Origin: CAYORM01 sp964406375
Lineage (GTDB): Bacteria; Pseudomonadota; Alphaproteobacteria; DSM-16000; Inquilinaceae
DNA length: 64,000 nucleotides
Direction of reading: 5' to 3'
Assembly (NCBI GenBank): GCA_964406375.1
Contig: CAYORM010000010.1
Coordinates: 4,826 to 68,825 of the forward strand
Below the pieces are notes generated by a model. The model searched no databases. It saw nothing but the letters and a program-made list of their open reading frames with translations, and had not been told where the DNA came from. Shown here piece after piece: positions 26,307 through 34,248 of this stretch (its first letter is position 1; every line of letters begins with the position of its first letter). A program made the translations under genes and the position numbers.

Positions 26307-26413
26307 CGGCTTCGTCCTGCAACCCCTTGCCCGATATACCCCATCGCTCGGCGGGCACACAATCCGGCCGGTTCGCGCCAGCAAAGCCATCGGGCGGCGG
26401 ACATCCGACGGCC

Positions 26414-27229
26414 TCAGCCGGCCGCGGCGGACGGATTGGCACGCGCGAGGGCGGAGACCAGCAGCTTGTGGATGGGGATGTTGCCGGCGACGACCGCGCC
26501 CGCGTGGAGGGGGAAGGACCGTCCGTCGCGGCCAGTGGCAAGACCGCCTGCCTCCTGCACCAGCACGATCCCGGCGGCGATGTCCCAGGGGTAGACGCCG
26601 CTCTCCCAGAAGCCGTCGAACCGTCCGGCGGCCACATAGGCGAGATCGAGCGCCGCCGCACCCATGCGCCGGATGCCGGCGACCTGTGGCATCACGACGG
26701 CCATGTCACGCATGTAGGCCGGTTTGTCGGCCTTGCTGCCGAGGAAGGGGATGCCGGTGCCGATCAGCGCATCGGCGAAGGCGGACCGGGCGGAGACCCG
26801 CAGCCGACGATCGTTGAGATAGCTTCCCGCGCCCTTCTCGGCCCAGTAGAGCTCGTCGGTCACCGGGTTGAAGACGACACCCGCCACGATCTCCCCGGCC
26901 TGCTCCATGGCGATCGAGATGGCGAAATGCGGGACCCCGTGCAGGAAGTTCGAGGTGCCGTCGAGCGGATCGACGATCCAGCGCCGGCCCTCGTCATCAC
27001 CGCCGGTCTCGCCGCTCTCCTCCATCAGCAGCCCGAAGCGCGGCCGGGCGCGCATCAGCTCCTCCTTGAGGATCGTCTCGGCCTTGAGGTCGGCCGCCGA
27101 GACGAAATCCGCCGGCCCCTTGCGGCTGACCTGAAGGGCCTCGACCTCACCGAAATCGCGGACGAGGCTGCGCCCCGCCTTCTGCGCGGCGCGGATCATG
27201 ACGGTGATGAGGGCGGAGCGGACGGCCAT
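26414..27229 (-). CDS. suhB: Inositol-1-monophosphatase (SuhB family)
   Basis: This 271-residue Mg-dependent phosphatase hydrolyses inositol-1-phosphate and related sugar phosphates; SuhB in enterics also has an rRNA-transcription role. Metal-binding motifs are clear: EESG (Glu near residue 71), WIVDPLDGTSNFLHG (near 84-98) and YPWDIAAG (Asp near 214). It lies 42 bp downstream of efp on the same strand, with a GC-rich palindrome in the gap. The gene order efp-suhB is seen in other alphaproteobacteria. Confidence 0.93.
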   Translation of the reverse strand: MAVRSALITVMIRAAQKAGRSLVRDFGEVEALQVSRKGPADFVSAADLKAETILKEELMRARPRFGLLMEESGETGGDDEGRRWIVDPLDGTSNFLHGVPHFAISIAMEQAGEIVAGVVFNPVTDELYWAEKGAGSYLNDRRLRVSARSAFADALIGTGIPFLGSKADKPAYMRDMAVVMPQVAGIRRMGAAALDLAYVAAGRFDGFWESGVYPWDIAAGIVLVQEAGGLATGRDGRSFPLHAGAVVAGNIPIHKLLVSALARANPSAAAG

Positions 27230-27271
27230 GCTTCTGTCTTCTGTTGGCGCGCGATCGCGCGGGCGCGCGCC

Positions 27272-27838
27272 TCAATCCTTGGCGCGTTCGAGATAGGTAC
27301 CGTCGGCGGTGTTGACGACGATCCGGGTACCCGAGGAGATGTGCGGCGGCACCATGACGCGCACTCCGTTCTCCAGCACCGCCGGCTTGTAGGAGGAAGA
27401 GGCGGTCTGGCCCTTCACCACCGGATCGGCTTCCGCGATCGTCATCGTGACGGTCGGCGGCAGCTCGACCGACAGCGGCGAGCCCTCATAGAGCGTCACC
27501 GTGCAGACCATGCCCTCCTGCAGGAAGCGGCCCGGCTCGCCGATCGTGTCCATCGGCACCTGGATCTGCTCGAAGCTCTCATTGTCCATGAAGGTGCAGA
27601 CATCCCCCTCGGCATAGAGGAACTGCATCTCCTGCTCGTCCAGCCGGGCCCGCTCGACCGTCTCCTGCGTACGGAAGCGGTTCTGCGTCTTGGTCCCGGT
27701 CCGCACATCCTTCATTTCGACCTGGATGACGGCGTTGCCCTTGCCCGGCTGAATGATCTCGATCTTGGTCACGAGCATCAGCTTGTTCTCGTATTCGAGC
27801 ACGTTGCCGGGACGGATGGTGATGGCAGTGACCTTCAT
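27272..27838 (-). CDS. efp: Translation elongation factor P
   Basis: EF-P binds the ribosome between the P and E sites and relieves stalling at polyproline stretches. The protein is 188 residues, the usual length, with the KOW-like N-domain and two OB domains. The loop IQPGKGNAV places the modifiable lysine at residue 33, equivalent to E. coli Lys34. The divergent neighbour epmA encodes the enzyme that lysylates this residue, so the modification is very likely R-beta-lysylation or lysylation. The start ATG at 27838 gives the canonical MKVTAITIRPGNVLEY. Confidence 0.97.
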   Translation of the reverse strand: MKVTAITIRPGNVLEYENKLMLVTKIEIIQPGKGNAVIQVEMKDVRTGTKTQNRFRTQETVERARLDEQEMQFLYAEGDVCTFMDNESFEQIQVPMDTIGEPGRFLQEGMVCTVTLYEGSPLSVELPPTVTMTIAEADPVVKGQTASSSYKPAVLENGVRVMVPPHISSGTRIVVNTADGTYLERAKD

Positions 27839-27876
27839 GGCGAGCCGCGGCCTCGTCTAGTCTTGTGGGTGCGCAG

Positions 27877-27899
27877 GGGTCCGGAGTGGGCGCGGACCC
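27877..27899. promoter_or_regulatory. Inverted repeat in the efp/epmA divergent spacer
   Basis: GGGTCCG (27877-27883) and CGGACCC (27893-27899) form a 7-bp inverted repeat with a 9-nt spacer between the divergent efp and epmA genes. It could be an operator or a 5'-UTR hairpin of epmA. I see no good sigma-70 boxes around it. Confidence 0.3.
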
Positions 27900-28018
27900 T
27901 ACCAGCAAGGCCGGGGGCGTGGCAATCCGAGGGATCGCGCGGGGCCTGCGGCGCAACTGGGATGCTGCGGGACGTGATCACCCTTTCCCCTGCCGGTCAG
28001 AGCGGCTACCGGTGCTTC

Positions 28019-29128
28019 ATGAGCACGACACGGCAGATCGAGGAGGCGCTCGGCGTCGCCGGGCGGTGGTGGCGGCGCGACGGCTTCGACCGGCGGCGCC
28101 CGTTTCTCGAGGCGCGGGCGCGGATCCTCGCAGCACTGCGAAGCGTGTTCACCGAGGCGGACTTCGTGGAGGTCGACACGCCGGCGCTGCAGGTCTCGCC
28201 GGGGCTCGAGCCGCATCTCGTCGCCTTCGAGACCGAGCTGCGCGGTCCGCATCCGGAGGACCGGGCGCGGCTCTATCTGCATACCAGCCCGGAATTCGCG
28301 ATGAAGAAGCTGCTCGTGGCGGGGATGGAACGGATCGTTCAGATCAGCCACGTCTTCCGTAACGCCGAGCGCTCGGCGACCCACCACCCCGAATTCATGA
28401 TGATCGAATGGTATCGGGCCGGTGCCGGATATCGCGCGCTGATACCGGATTGCGAGCGCGTCCTGCGTGCCGCCGCCGCCGCGGCGGGGCGGCAGCATCT
28501 CACCTGGCGCGGTGCGCATTGCGATCCGGCGCAGCCCTGCGAGGTCATCACCGTCGCGGAGGCCTTCGCGCGGGCAACCGGCATCGACCTGCTTGCGACC
28601 GCACCGGACCCCCGGACCCCGCGGGTCGCCGATCTCGACCGCGAGACCGCACGGATCGGCATCCCCGCCCGGCCCGGGGATCGCTGGGAGGATCTGTTCT
28701 TCCGGGTCTTCCTCGAGCGCATCGAGCCGACGCTGGGCATCGGCCGGCCGACGGTACTTGTCGACTGGCCGGTCTCGATGGCGGCGCTGTCGCGGCCGAG
28801 CGCGGCCGACCCGCGCGTTGCGGAGCGGTTCGAGCTCTATGTCTGCGGGCTCGAACTCGCCAACGCGTTCGGCGAACTGACGGACCCCGTGATCCAGGCG
28901 CGGCGTTTCGAGGCGGACATGGATCTGAAGGCGGAGCTGTACGGCGTGCGATATCCGATTGACGACGATTTCCTCGCGGCCCTCGACCCCGACCGCGGTG
29001 GCGGCTTGCCGGAGAGCGCGGGCATCGCGCTCGGCTTCGACCGGCTGGTGATGCTGGCCACCGGAGCGGAGCACATCGAGGACGTGCTGTGGGCGCCCGT
29101 CGTCGGCCGAATGGCGGGGCGGGGCTGA
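28019..29128 (+). CDS. epmA: EF-P lysine lysyltransferase (EpmA/GenX/PoxA)
   Basis: EpmA is a truncated class II lysyl-tRNA synthetase paralogue that attaches lysine (usually beta-lysine) to EF-P instead of tRNA. The 369-residue product has only the catalytic core: motif 1 region FVEVDTPALQVSPG, motif 2 FRNAERSATHHPEFMMIEWYR, and motif 3 GIALGFDRLVML; the anticodon-binding OB domain is absent, as expected. The ATG at 28019 is preferred; an in-frame ATG at 27962 would add 19 residues of non-conserved sequence. It is divergent from efp. EpmB, the lysine aminomutase partner, is not in this window. Confidence 0.93.
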   Translation: MSTTRQIEEALGVAGRWWRRDGFDRRRPFLEARARILAALRSVFTEADFVEVDTPALQVSPGLEPHLVAFETELRGPHPEDRARLYLHTSPEFAMKKLLVAGMERIVQISHVFRNAERSATHHPEFMMIEWYRAGAGYRALIPDCERVLRAAAAAAGRQHLTWRGAHCDPAQPCEVITVAEAFARATGIDLLATAPDPRTPRVADLDRETARIGIPARPGDRWEDLFFRVFLERIEPTLGIGRPTVLVDWPVSMAALSRPSAADPRVAERFELYVCGLELANAFGELTDPVIQARRFEADMDLKAELYGVRYPIDDDFLAALDPDRGGGLPESAGIALGFDRLVMLATGAEHIEDVLWAPVVGRMAGRG

Positions 29129-29133
29129 CCGGC

Positions 29134-30090
29134 ATGCTGCATCTCGATTGCGAGGCCTATCTCGCCGGTGTCGCGCGCTGGCGCGCCGAGCGGGGCATCA
29201 GCGGCTGGCCGGATCTGCCGGCCGATCGCGCGCGGGCGTTGTTCCGCGAGAGCAGGCTGTCGCGCCGGCCGCCGCTGCCGCCGATGGCCCATGTCGAGGA
29301 TCGCGAGCTGCCCGGGCGCGGGGGCGGGCGGCCGATGCGAATCCTCGTGCCGCCGAATCCGCGGCATGAGGCGCTGCCGGTCGCCCTCTACTTCCATGGC
29401 GGCGGCTATGTGCTCGGCGGCATCGAGGAGAGCGAGGACGAGGCGCGCCGGATCGCCCTCGAGATGGGGGCGATCGTCGTCACGGTCGATTACCGCAAGG
29501 GGCCGGAGCACCGCTTCCCGGCGGCGGTCGATGACGGCTACGACGCGCTCGTCTGGGCAACGCACGCAGCCGCCGGACTGGGCGGCGATCCGCAACGCCT
29601 GATGATCGGCGGAACCAGTGCGGGGGCCGGGCTGGCGGCGGCGGTGGCGCGGCTGGCGGCGCTGGAGAACGGCCCGCGGGTCCGGCTCCTCTATCTCCTC
29701 TGCCCCTGGCTCGACCTCACCATGACGCAGCGCTCGGTGCAGGATCTCGCCGAGGGTTACGGTCTCGAGCGCGCCGATCTCGACTGGTTCGCCGCCTCCT
29801 ACCTGCCCAGCGGCGTGCGCGACGCGCCCTTCCATCCGCTGGTCTCGCCGGTCCTGCATCCGGTGCCGCGGCGCATGCCGCCGACCGTCATCCTGATCGC
29901 CGAATGCGACCCGCTGCGCGATGAGGCACGGCAGTTCGCCCGGATGCTGGAGCAGGCCGGAACCCCAGTCCGCAGCATCGACGCGCCCGGGATGATCCAC
30001 GGCTTCAATACGCTGCCGCACCTGATCCCGGCGGGAGCCGCCTTCCTGCCGCCGGTCTGGACGGCGATGCGCGCGCTGCTGGGGCTATAG
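29134..30090 (+). CDS. Alpha/beta hydrolase, HSL-type esterase
   Basis: This 318-residue hydrolase of the hormone-sensitive-lipase family cleaves small esters or lipids. The oxyanion-hole motif HGGG is at about residues 88-91, the nucleophile elbow GTSAG centres on Ser162, and the acid and base lie in AECDPLRDEA and GMIHGF. The ATG at 29134 is six bases after the epmA stop, so the gene probably reads through from epmA. It ends 6 bp into the convergent ThiE-like gene. No substrate can be deduced; there is no signal peptide. Confidence 0.87.
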   Translation: MLHLDCEAYLAGVARWRAERGISGWPDLPADRARALFRESRLSRRPPLPPMAHVEDRELPGRGGGRPMRILVPPNPRHEALPVALYFHGGGYVLGGIEESEDEARRIALEMGAIVVTVDYRKGPEHRFPAAVDDGYDALVWATHAAAGLGGDPQRLMIGGTSAGAGLAAAVARLAALENGPRVRLLYLLCPWLDLTMTQRSVQDLAEGYGLERADLDWFAASYLPSGVRDAPFHPLVSPVLHPVPRRMPPTVILIAECDPLRDEARQFARMLEQAGTPVRSIDAPGMIHGFNTLPHLIPAGAAFLPPVWTAMRALLGL

Positions 30091-30525
30091 CCGCTCGATG
30101 ACGAAATCGGCGCCGGCGGTCGCGGCGACTACCGGCACCTCCATCAGCTCGGTCCACCAGGAGACGAGTTCCGGGGCGAGCAGGACGAAATCGGCCCCGG
30201 CTTCGCCGGCAACCATCGCCTCGTGCCGGCTCGTGCCGGTCGCGACGCCGACGATCGCATCGTCACCCACGGCGGCACGCGCGGCGGCATAGGCATCCGC
30301 ACCATCGACCCTCACGCCGTCGCAGCCGTTGGTCGCGGCGAGGGCCGCGTCATGCGCGAGGAGGAAGGCGATGTCCCGGTCCTGGACCAGCGGCCGCAAC
30401 CGTGCCGCGGCCGCGGCGTCGGGCGGGTCGAGCTCGACGCAGGCGACGCCACCCGCCGCGAGCCGGGCGGCGAGCGCCTCGGTCGCGACGGCCGGGCCGA
30501 CGACGAGGTAGATCCCGCCCTCCAA
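30085..30525 (-). CDS. Short ThiE-like (thiamine phosphate synthase family) protein
   Basis: The product is about 146 residues and resembles the TenI/ThiE TIM-barrel: GIYLVVGP at the N-terminus, DRDIAFLLAHDAALAATNGCDGVRVDG, a VGVATGTSRHEAMVAGEAGADFVLLAP stretch, then an abrupt end VPVVAATAGADFVIERL. True ThiE is about 210 residues and has a phosphate-binding GGI loop that is missing here. The start is inferred as TTG at 30525, five bases after the aldolase stop; the longer frame upstream lies within the aldolase gene. It could be a degenerate or divergent family member in the aldolase operon rather than an active thiamine enzyme. Confidence 0.6.
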   Translation of the reverse strand: MEGGIYLVVGPAVATEALAARLAAGGVACVELDPPDAAAAARLRPLVQDRDIAFLLAHDAALAATNGCDGVRVDGADAYAAARAAVGDDAIVGVATGTSRHEAMVAGEAGADFVLLAPELVSWWTELMEVPVVAATAGADFVIERL

Positions 30526-30529
30526 GGGC

Positions 30530-31459
30530 TCAGCCCCGGTCGCGGAAGATGTCGACGAGCTGGTCGAGAAGCGCCAGCGCCTCCTCGCGCGGGCGGCGGA
30601 AGCAGTTGCGGCCGATGATCGAGCCATTGCCGCCACCGTCGCGGATGGCGCGGGCATCGTCGAGCACCGCGTCGGCGCCCTTCGCCGCACCGCCGGAGAA
30701 GACCACGAGGCGCCGTCCGGCGAAGCAGGAGCGCATCACCTCCGCCACGCGCTCGGCCTGGGTCGCCACCGGGATCTTCTGGGCGGCGAACTCCTTCTCC
30801 GCTTCCTTCTGCTCGAGCACCGCCGTCGGCAGTTTCACCTTGATGATATGGGCGCCGAGCTGGGCCGCGAGATGGGCACCATAGGCGACGACATCCATCG
30901 CCGTCTCGCCATCCTTGGTGATGGCGCCACCGCGCGGATAGGACCAGAGCACGGTCGGCAGCCCCACCGCGCGTGCCTCGCGGATCAGCTCGCCGATCTC
31001 CTCCATCTGCTCGAATGCCTGATCCGAGCCGGGATAGATGGTGAAGCCGATCGCCGAACAGCCGAGCCGGAGCGCGTCCTCGATCGACGCGAACACGGCC
31101 TGATCCGCAGCCTCCTTCGCGCGGCTCAGGCTGTTCGAGTGGTTCATCTTCAGGATGGTCGGGATCTGCCCGTAATAGACCGCGGTCGAGACCTCGAGCT
31201 GGCCGAGCGGGGCGGCATAGGCCGACAGTCCGGCATCGATCGCCAGCTTGTGGTGATAGAGCGGATCATAGCCGTCCGGATTGATCGCGAAGCTCCGCGC
31301 CGGGCCGTGCTCGACCCCCTGGTCGACCGGCAGGATGATCATGCGACCGGTGCCGCCAAGCCGTCCCTGGCTCAACATCTGCAGCAGCTTGGCCTTCACG
31401 GCCGGCGGCTCGCTGTCATAATTCGCGAGAATCTTCCGGACGCGTGGGGTGATCCGCAT
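30530..31459 (-). CDS. fbaB: Class I fructose-bisphosphate aldolase (DhnA/FbaB type)
   Basis: This 309-residue enzyme uses a Schiff-base lysine to split fructose-1,6-bisphosphate in glycolysis or gluconeogenesis. Archaeal/bacterial class I hallmarks are present: LPVDQGVEHGPARSF, GFTIYPGSDQAFEQ, WSYPRGG, and AHIIKVKLP with the expected Schiff-base Lys; SGGAAKG and GNGSIIGRN form the phosphate site. The ATG at 31459 has GGAGAGGA upstream. The neighbouring ThiE-like gene follows at once on the same strand, an arrangement seen in other alphaproteobacteria. Confidence 0.93.
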   Translation of the reverse strand: MRITPRVRKILANYDSEPPAVKAKLLQMLSQGRLGGTGRMIILPVDQGVEHGPARSFAINPDGYDPLYHHKLAIDAGLSAYAAPLGQLEVSTAVYYGQIPTILKMNHSNSLSRAKEAADQAVFASIEDALRLGCSAIGFTIYPGSDQAFEQMEEIGELIREARAVGLPTVLWSYPRGGAITKDGETAMDVVAYGAHLAAQLGAHIIKVKLPTAVLEQKEAEKEFAAQKIPVATQAERVAEVMRSCFAGRRLVVFSGGAAKGADAVLDDARAIRDGGGNGSIIGRNCFRRPREEALALLDQLVDIFRDRG

Positions 31460-31539
31460 CACTCTGTCCTCTCCAATCGTTCGTTGCCGGCACCGATAGC
31501 CGACGTGCAGGAAACGGGCAATCGGGCTTCCCGCCCGGT

Positions 31540-32352
31540 TCAGGGGGCGATCGGCTCGTAGAAGGCGGCGGCGAAGCCGGCCCGCTCGCGCGCGACGGTG
31601 TTGAAGGGTCGCTTCAGCACGCCGCGGAACCGGGCGGTAACGAGACGCTGCCAGGTGGGCACGGGTTCCACGCCGCGCCGCGCGCACAGGAATTCGAACC
31701 AGCGCCGCCCGGCGGCAACATGGCCGATCTCGTCATCATGGATCATCTGCAAGATGTCCGCCGAGGCGACGTCTCCGGCCGCGCGCAGCCCGGCGATCAT
31801 CGGCGGCGTCACGTCGAGGCCGCGGGCTTCGAGCACCAGCGGCACCACCGCGAGCCGCGCCGCGAGATCGTCGGCGGTGGCTTCGGCCGCCTCCCACAGG
31901 CCGTCATGGGCCGGCAGATCGCCATAGGCGGCCCCGAGCGCGGCGAGCCGGTCGGACAGGGCGAGGAAATGGCGGCCCTCGTCGTCGCCGACCGCGACCC
32001 AGTCGTCGTGAAAGGCCCGCGGCATCGCCTCCTGCGGAAACCTGAGCAGGATGTCCCAGCTCAGATCGATGGCGTTGAGCTCGATATGGGCGAGGGCGTG
32101 GAGGAGGGCGATCCGCCCGGTCAGGCTGCCGCCCTTTCGCCGCTTGGGCATCTGCGCGGCCGGCAGGAGCGGCGGTCGCGCGGGCCGCGCCGGGCGCGCG
32201 GGCGGCGCGGCCTGACCGATCGCCGTGATCCGGCCATCACGCCAGGCGGCGGCGAAGGCGCGGCTCGTCTCGGCCTTGGCCCGGGCGTTTGCTGTGGTGA
32301 GGACCTGCGACGCCGCCTCGGCGAGCGTCGCGGGCATGGCGGATGCCGTCAC
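31540..32352 (-). CDS. DUF455 family ferritin-like protein
   Basis: This 270-residue helical protein belongs to DUF455, a ferritin-like family with a probable di-metal centre. Candidate ligands are visible in HALAHIELNAIDLSWDIL (Glu and His), DDEGRHFLAL and IHDDEIGHVAAG, spaced as in a four-helix bundle. Biochemical function is not established; related folds include tRNA hydroxylases and oxygenases. Its start overlaps the stop of the upstream cupin gene (ATGA), pointing to coupled expression. An Ala/Pro/Arg-rich linker (about residues 48-65) precedes the core. Confidence 0.85.
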   Translation of the reverse strand: MTASAMPATLAEAASQVLTTANARAKAETSRAFAAAWRDGRITAIGQAAPPARPARPARPPLLPAAQMPKRRKGGSLTGRIALLHALAHIELNAIDLSWDILLRFPQEAMPRAFHDDWVAVGDDEGRHFLALSDRLAALGAAYGDLPAHDGLWEAAEATADDLAARLAVVPLVLEARGLDVTPPMIAGLRAAGDVASADILQMIHDDEIGHVAAGRRWFEFLCARRGVEPVPTWQRLVTARFRGVLKRPFNTVARERAGFAAAFYEPIAP

Positions 32353-32720
32353 TGCTGCGCCGCTTCGAGGATCACATAGTATTTCCGCGCCCGCACCACC
32401 GTCTCCCAGGTGCCGACGAAGCCGGCGGGAATGACGAAGGCGTCACCGGCCGTGAAGCGGCGCTGCTCGCCGAGCCCGTCGGTGAGGATCACCTCGCCCT
32501 CGAGCAACAGGCAGAACTCCTCCTCGGTGTAGACCACCCGGACCCGTCCCGGCTCGCCCTCCCAGATACCGGCGGAGAAGCGCCCGCTGGGATCGGTGTA
32601 ATAGTTGCGAACTGTCTGGATCGGGTCGCCCGAGACGACCTTCTCCGGTGCCGGCCGCTCGGTCGAGACCTCGGCCGGGTCGGTCGCGAAGCACACAATG
32701 TCGGCGATGCTCTTGGCCAT
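32349..32720 (-). CDS. Cupin-domain protein
   Basis: This 123-residue single-domain cupin starts at the ATG at 32720 (MAKSIADIVCF). The barrel is seen in VYTEEEFCLLLEGEVILTD and FTAGDAFVIPAGFVGTWE, matching the two cupin motifs; Glu and Tyr replace some of the usual His ligands, as in the DUF861-like group. Such proteins bind small acids or act as (S)-ureidoglycine-type enzymes or sensors. The stop overlaps the DUF455 start by 4 bp. The longer upstream frame seems to be a shadow of the LysR gene. Confidence 0.75.
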   Translation of the reverse strand: MAKSIADIVCFATDPAEVSTERPAPEKVVSGDPIQTVRNYYTDPSGRFSAGIWEGEPGRVRVVYTEEEFCLLLEGEVILTDGLGEQRRFTAGDAFVIPAGFVGTWETVVRARKYYVILEAAQQ

Positions 32721-32751
32721 GGTGCCCGATCCGTTCCGTCTCATCGCATCA

Positions 32752-33735
32752 TCAGCCCCGGGCCGCCGGACGGGCGGGGGTGGCCGTTTCCGCCTCGATA
32801 TCCCACGGCGGGAGCGGTGCGAAGCGCCGCGCGAGGAAATCGACGAAGCTGCGCACCTTGGCCGACAGGTGGCGCCCCGCCGGCCAGACGGCATGGACCG
32901 CGGCCTCCGGCACCGACCAGCCGGGCAACAGCCGCTCCACCCGCCCGTGGCGCAGGTCGTCGGCGACCAGAAAGCAGGGCTGCAGCGCCACGCCCAGCCC
33001 CGCGAGAAGCGCGGTCTGGATCGCATCGCCGCTATTGGCACGGAACCGGCTGCGGATCGGCACCCGCTCTTCCTCGGCCTCGCCCGGCGGCACACCGGCC
33101 CGGTCGGGGGCCGGATGCTCGCGCCGGAACACCCATTCGTCACGCATCCCGCCATAGCTGTAGGCCAGGCAGGCATGGCGCGCGAGATCGGCGGGATGGA
33201 CCGGACGACCGGCGCGCTCGAGATACGCTGGGGCGGCGCAGAGCAGGACCGGGCACCGCGCCAGCCGCCGCGCGACGAGCGAACTGTCGGCGAGCCGTCC
33301 GACCCGGACCACCACGTCATAGCCTTCATCGACGAGATCGACGAAGCGGTCGTTGAGGGTGAGGTCGACCGTCACCTCGGGATGCCGGGCGAGATACTCG
33401 GTCAGTACCGGCACGACATAGCGCGCCCCGAGCGCGACGGGCGCGTTGAGGCGCAGCGTGCCGCGCGGCACCGCATGATGGCGCGCGGCTTCTTCTTCCG
33501 CCTCCGTCACATCGGCGACGATGCGCAGCGCGCGCTGGTAGAAATTGAGCCCGGCCTCGGTGGTCGACAGGCGTCGCGTCGTGCGGTTCAGCAGCCGGAC
33601 GCCCAGCCGGTTCTCCAATGCCTGGACGGTCTTGCTCGCGACGGCGCGGGATATACCCTGGGCATGGGCGGCGTCGGTGAAGCTGCCCGTCTCGACGATC
33701 CGGATGAACAATTCCATCGCCTCGATCCGGTCCAC
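32752..33735 (-). CDS. LysR-family transcriptional regulator
   Basis: This 327-residue LysR regulator has an N-terminal winged HTH (FIRIVETGSFTDAAHAQGIS, residues 10-30; LENRLGVRLLNRTTRRLS) and a periplasmic-binding-like effector domain from about 90. The start is a GTG at 33735 with an excellent GGGGGAGG upstream. It is divergent from doxX and the extradiol dioxygenase gene, and a perfect T-N11-A dyad lies between, so it very likely regulates that pair. Effector domain members near this one respond to aromatic acids or quinones in other bacteria, but that is inference. Confidence 0.9.
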   Translation of the reverse strand: MDRIEAMELFIRIVETGSFTDAAHAQGISRAVASKTVQALENRLGVRLLNRTTRRLSTTEAGLNFYQRALRIVADVTEAEEEAARHHAVPRGTLRLNAPVALGARYVVPVLTEYLARHPEVTVDLTLNDRFVDLVDEGYDVVVRVGRLADSSLVARRLARCPVLLCAAPAYLERAGRPVHPADLARHACLAYSYGGMRDEWVFRREHPAPDRAGVPPGEAEEERVPIRSRFRANSGDAIQTALLAGLGVALQPCFLVADDLRHGRVERLLPGWSVPEAAVHAVWPAGRHLSAKVRSFVDFLARRFAPLPPWDIEAETATPARPAARG

Positions 33736-33788
33736 CCGTGCTCACCTCCCCCTATCGTCAACGGCTGGGCAACAGTTCGTCTCTTTCA

Positions 33789-33801
33789 TGATAGATTATC
33801 A
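33789..33801. promoter_or_regulatory. LysR-type operator (T-N11-A dyad)
   Basis: TGATAGATTATCA is a perfect dyad (TGATA, 3-bp centre, TATCA) obeying the LysR T-N11-A rule. It stands in the 138-bp spacer between the divergent LysR gene and doxX, about 70 bp from doxX, and is AT-rich against a GC-rich background. Confidence 0.7.
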
Positions 33802-33873
33802 AGGGCCCCGCGGGGTTCCATCTTTGCATCGCGCGGGTGGCCATCGGGGTCACCCCTCAAGGAGGCGTGACAA

Positions 33874-34248
33874 ATGACCGATACGGCTGCCTATGGCGCC
33901 CTCATCATGCGGCTCGCGCTGGGCGCGATGGCTGTCGGGCACGGGCTGATGAAGGCCATCGGCATGGGCTTCGCGGCTTCGGCCGGAATGTTCGAAAGCC
34001 TGGGTCTGCCCGGCTTCCTCGCTTACCTCGTGATCGCCGTCGAGGTGATCGGTGGCGTGATGCTGCTGCTCGGCGTTCTGACCCGCTGGGTCGCGCTGGC
34101 GATCGCCGTGATCCTGATCGGCGCGATCGTCTTCGTCCATCTCTATGATGGCGGCTGGGAGTACCCGCTGTTCCTGCTCGCCTCGTCGATCGCGGTGGCG
34201 CTGCTGGGCCCGGGTGCCCATGCGGTGGATGAGCGCCGGAATGCCTGA
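33874..34248 (+). CDS. DoxX-family membrane protein
   Basis: This 124-residue inner-membrane protein has four hydrophobic helices and the DoxX-family pattern LRLALGAMAVGHGLMK ... LPGFLAYLVIAVEVIGGVMLLLG. DoxX-like proteins associate with oxidoreductases and redox-stress responses, though the biochemical role is not settled. AAGGAGGCG precedes the ATG at 33874. Its stop overlaps the dioxygenase gene start, and the regulator LysR is divergent, forming a compact three-gene unit common in proteobacteria. Confidence 0.85.
   Translation: MTDTAAYGALIMRLALGAMAVGHGLMKAIGMGFAASAGMFESLGLPGFLAYLVIAVEVIGGVMLLLGVLTRWVALAIAVILIGAIVFVHLYDGGWEYPLFLLASSIAVALLGPGAHAVDERRNA

Noticed and set aside
27241..27271. 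GC-rich palindrome between efp and suhB as terminator
   Set aside because: GCGCGATCGCGC is a perfect palindrome but has no U tract and is a common motif in such GC-rich DNA; evidence is too weak.
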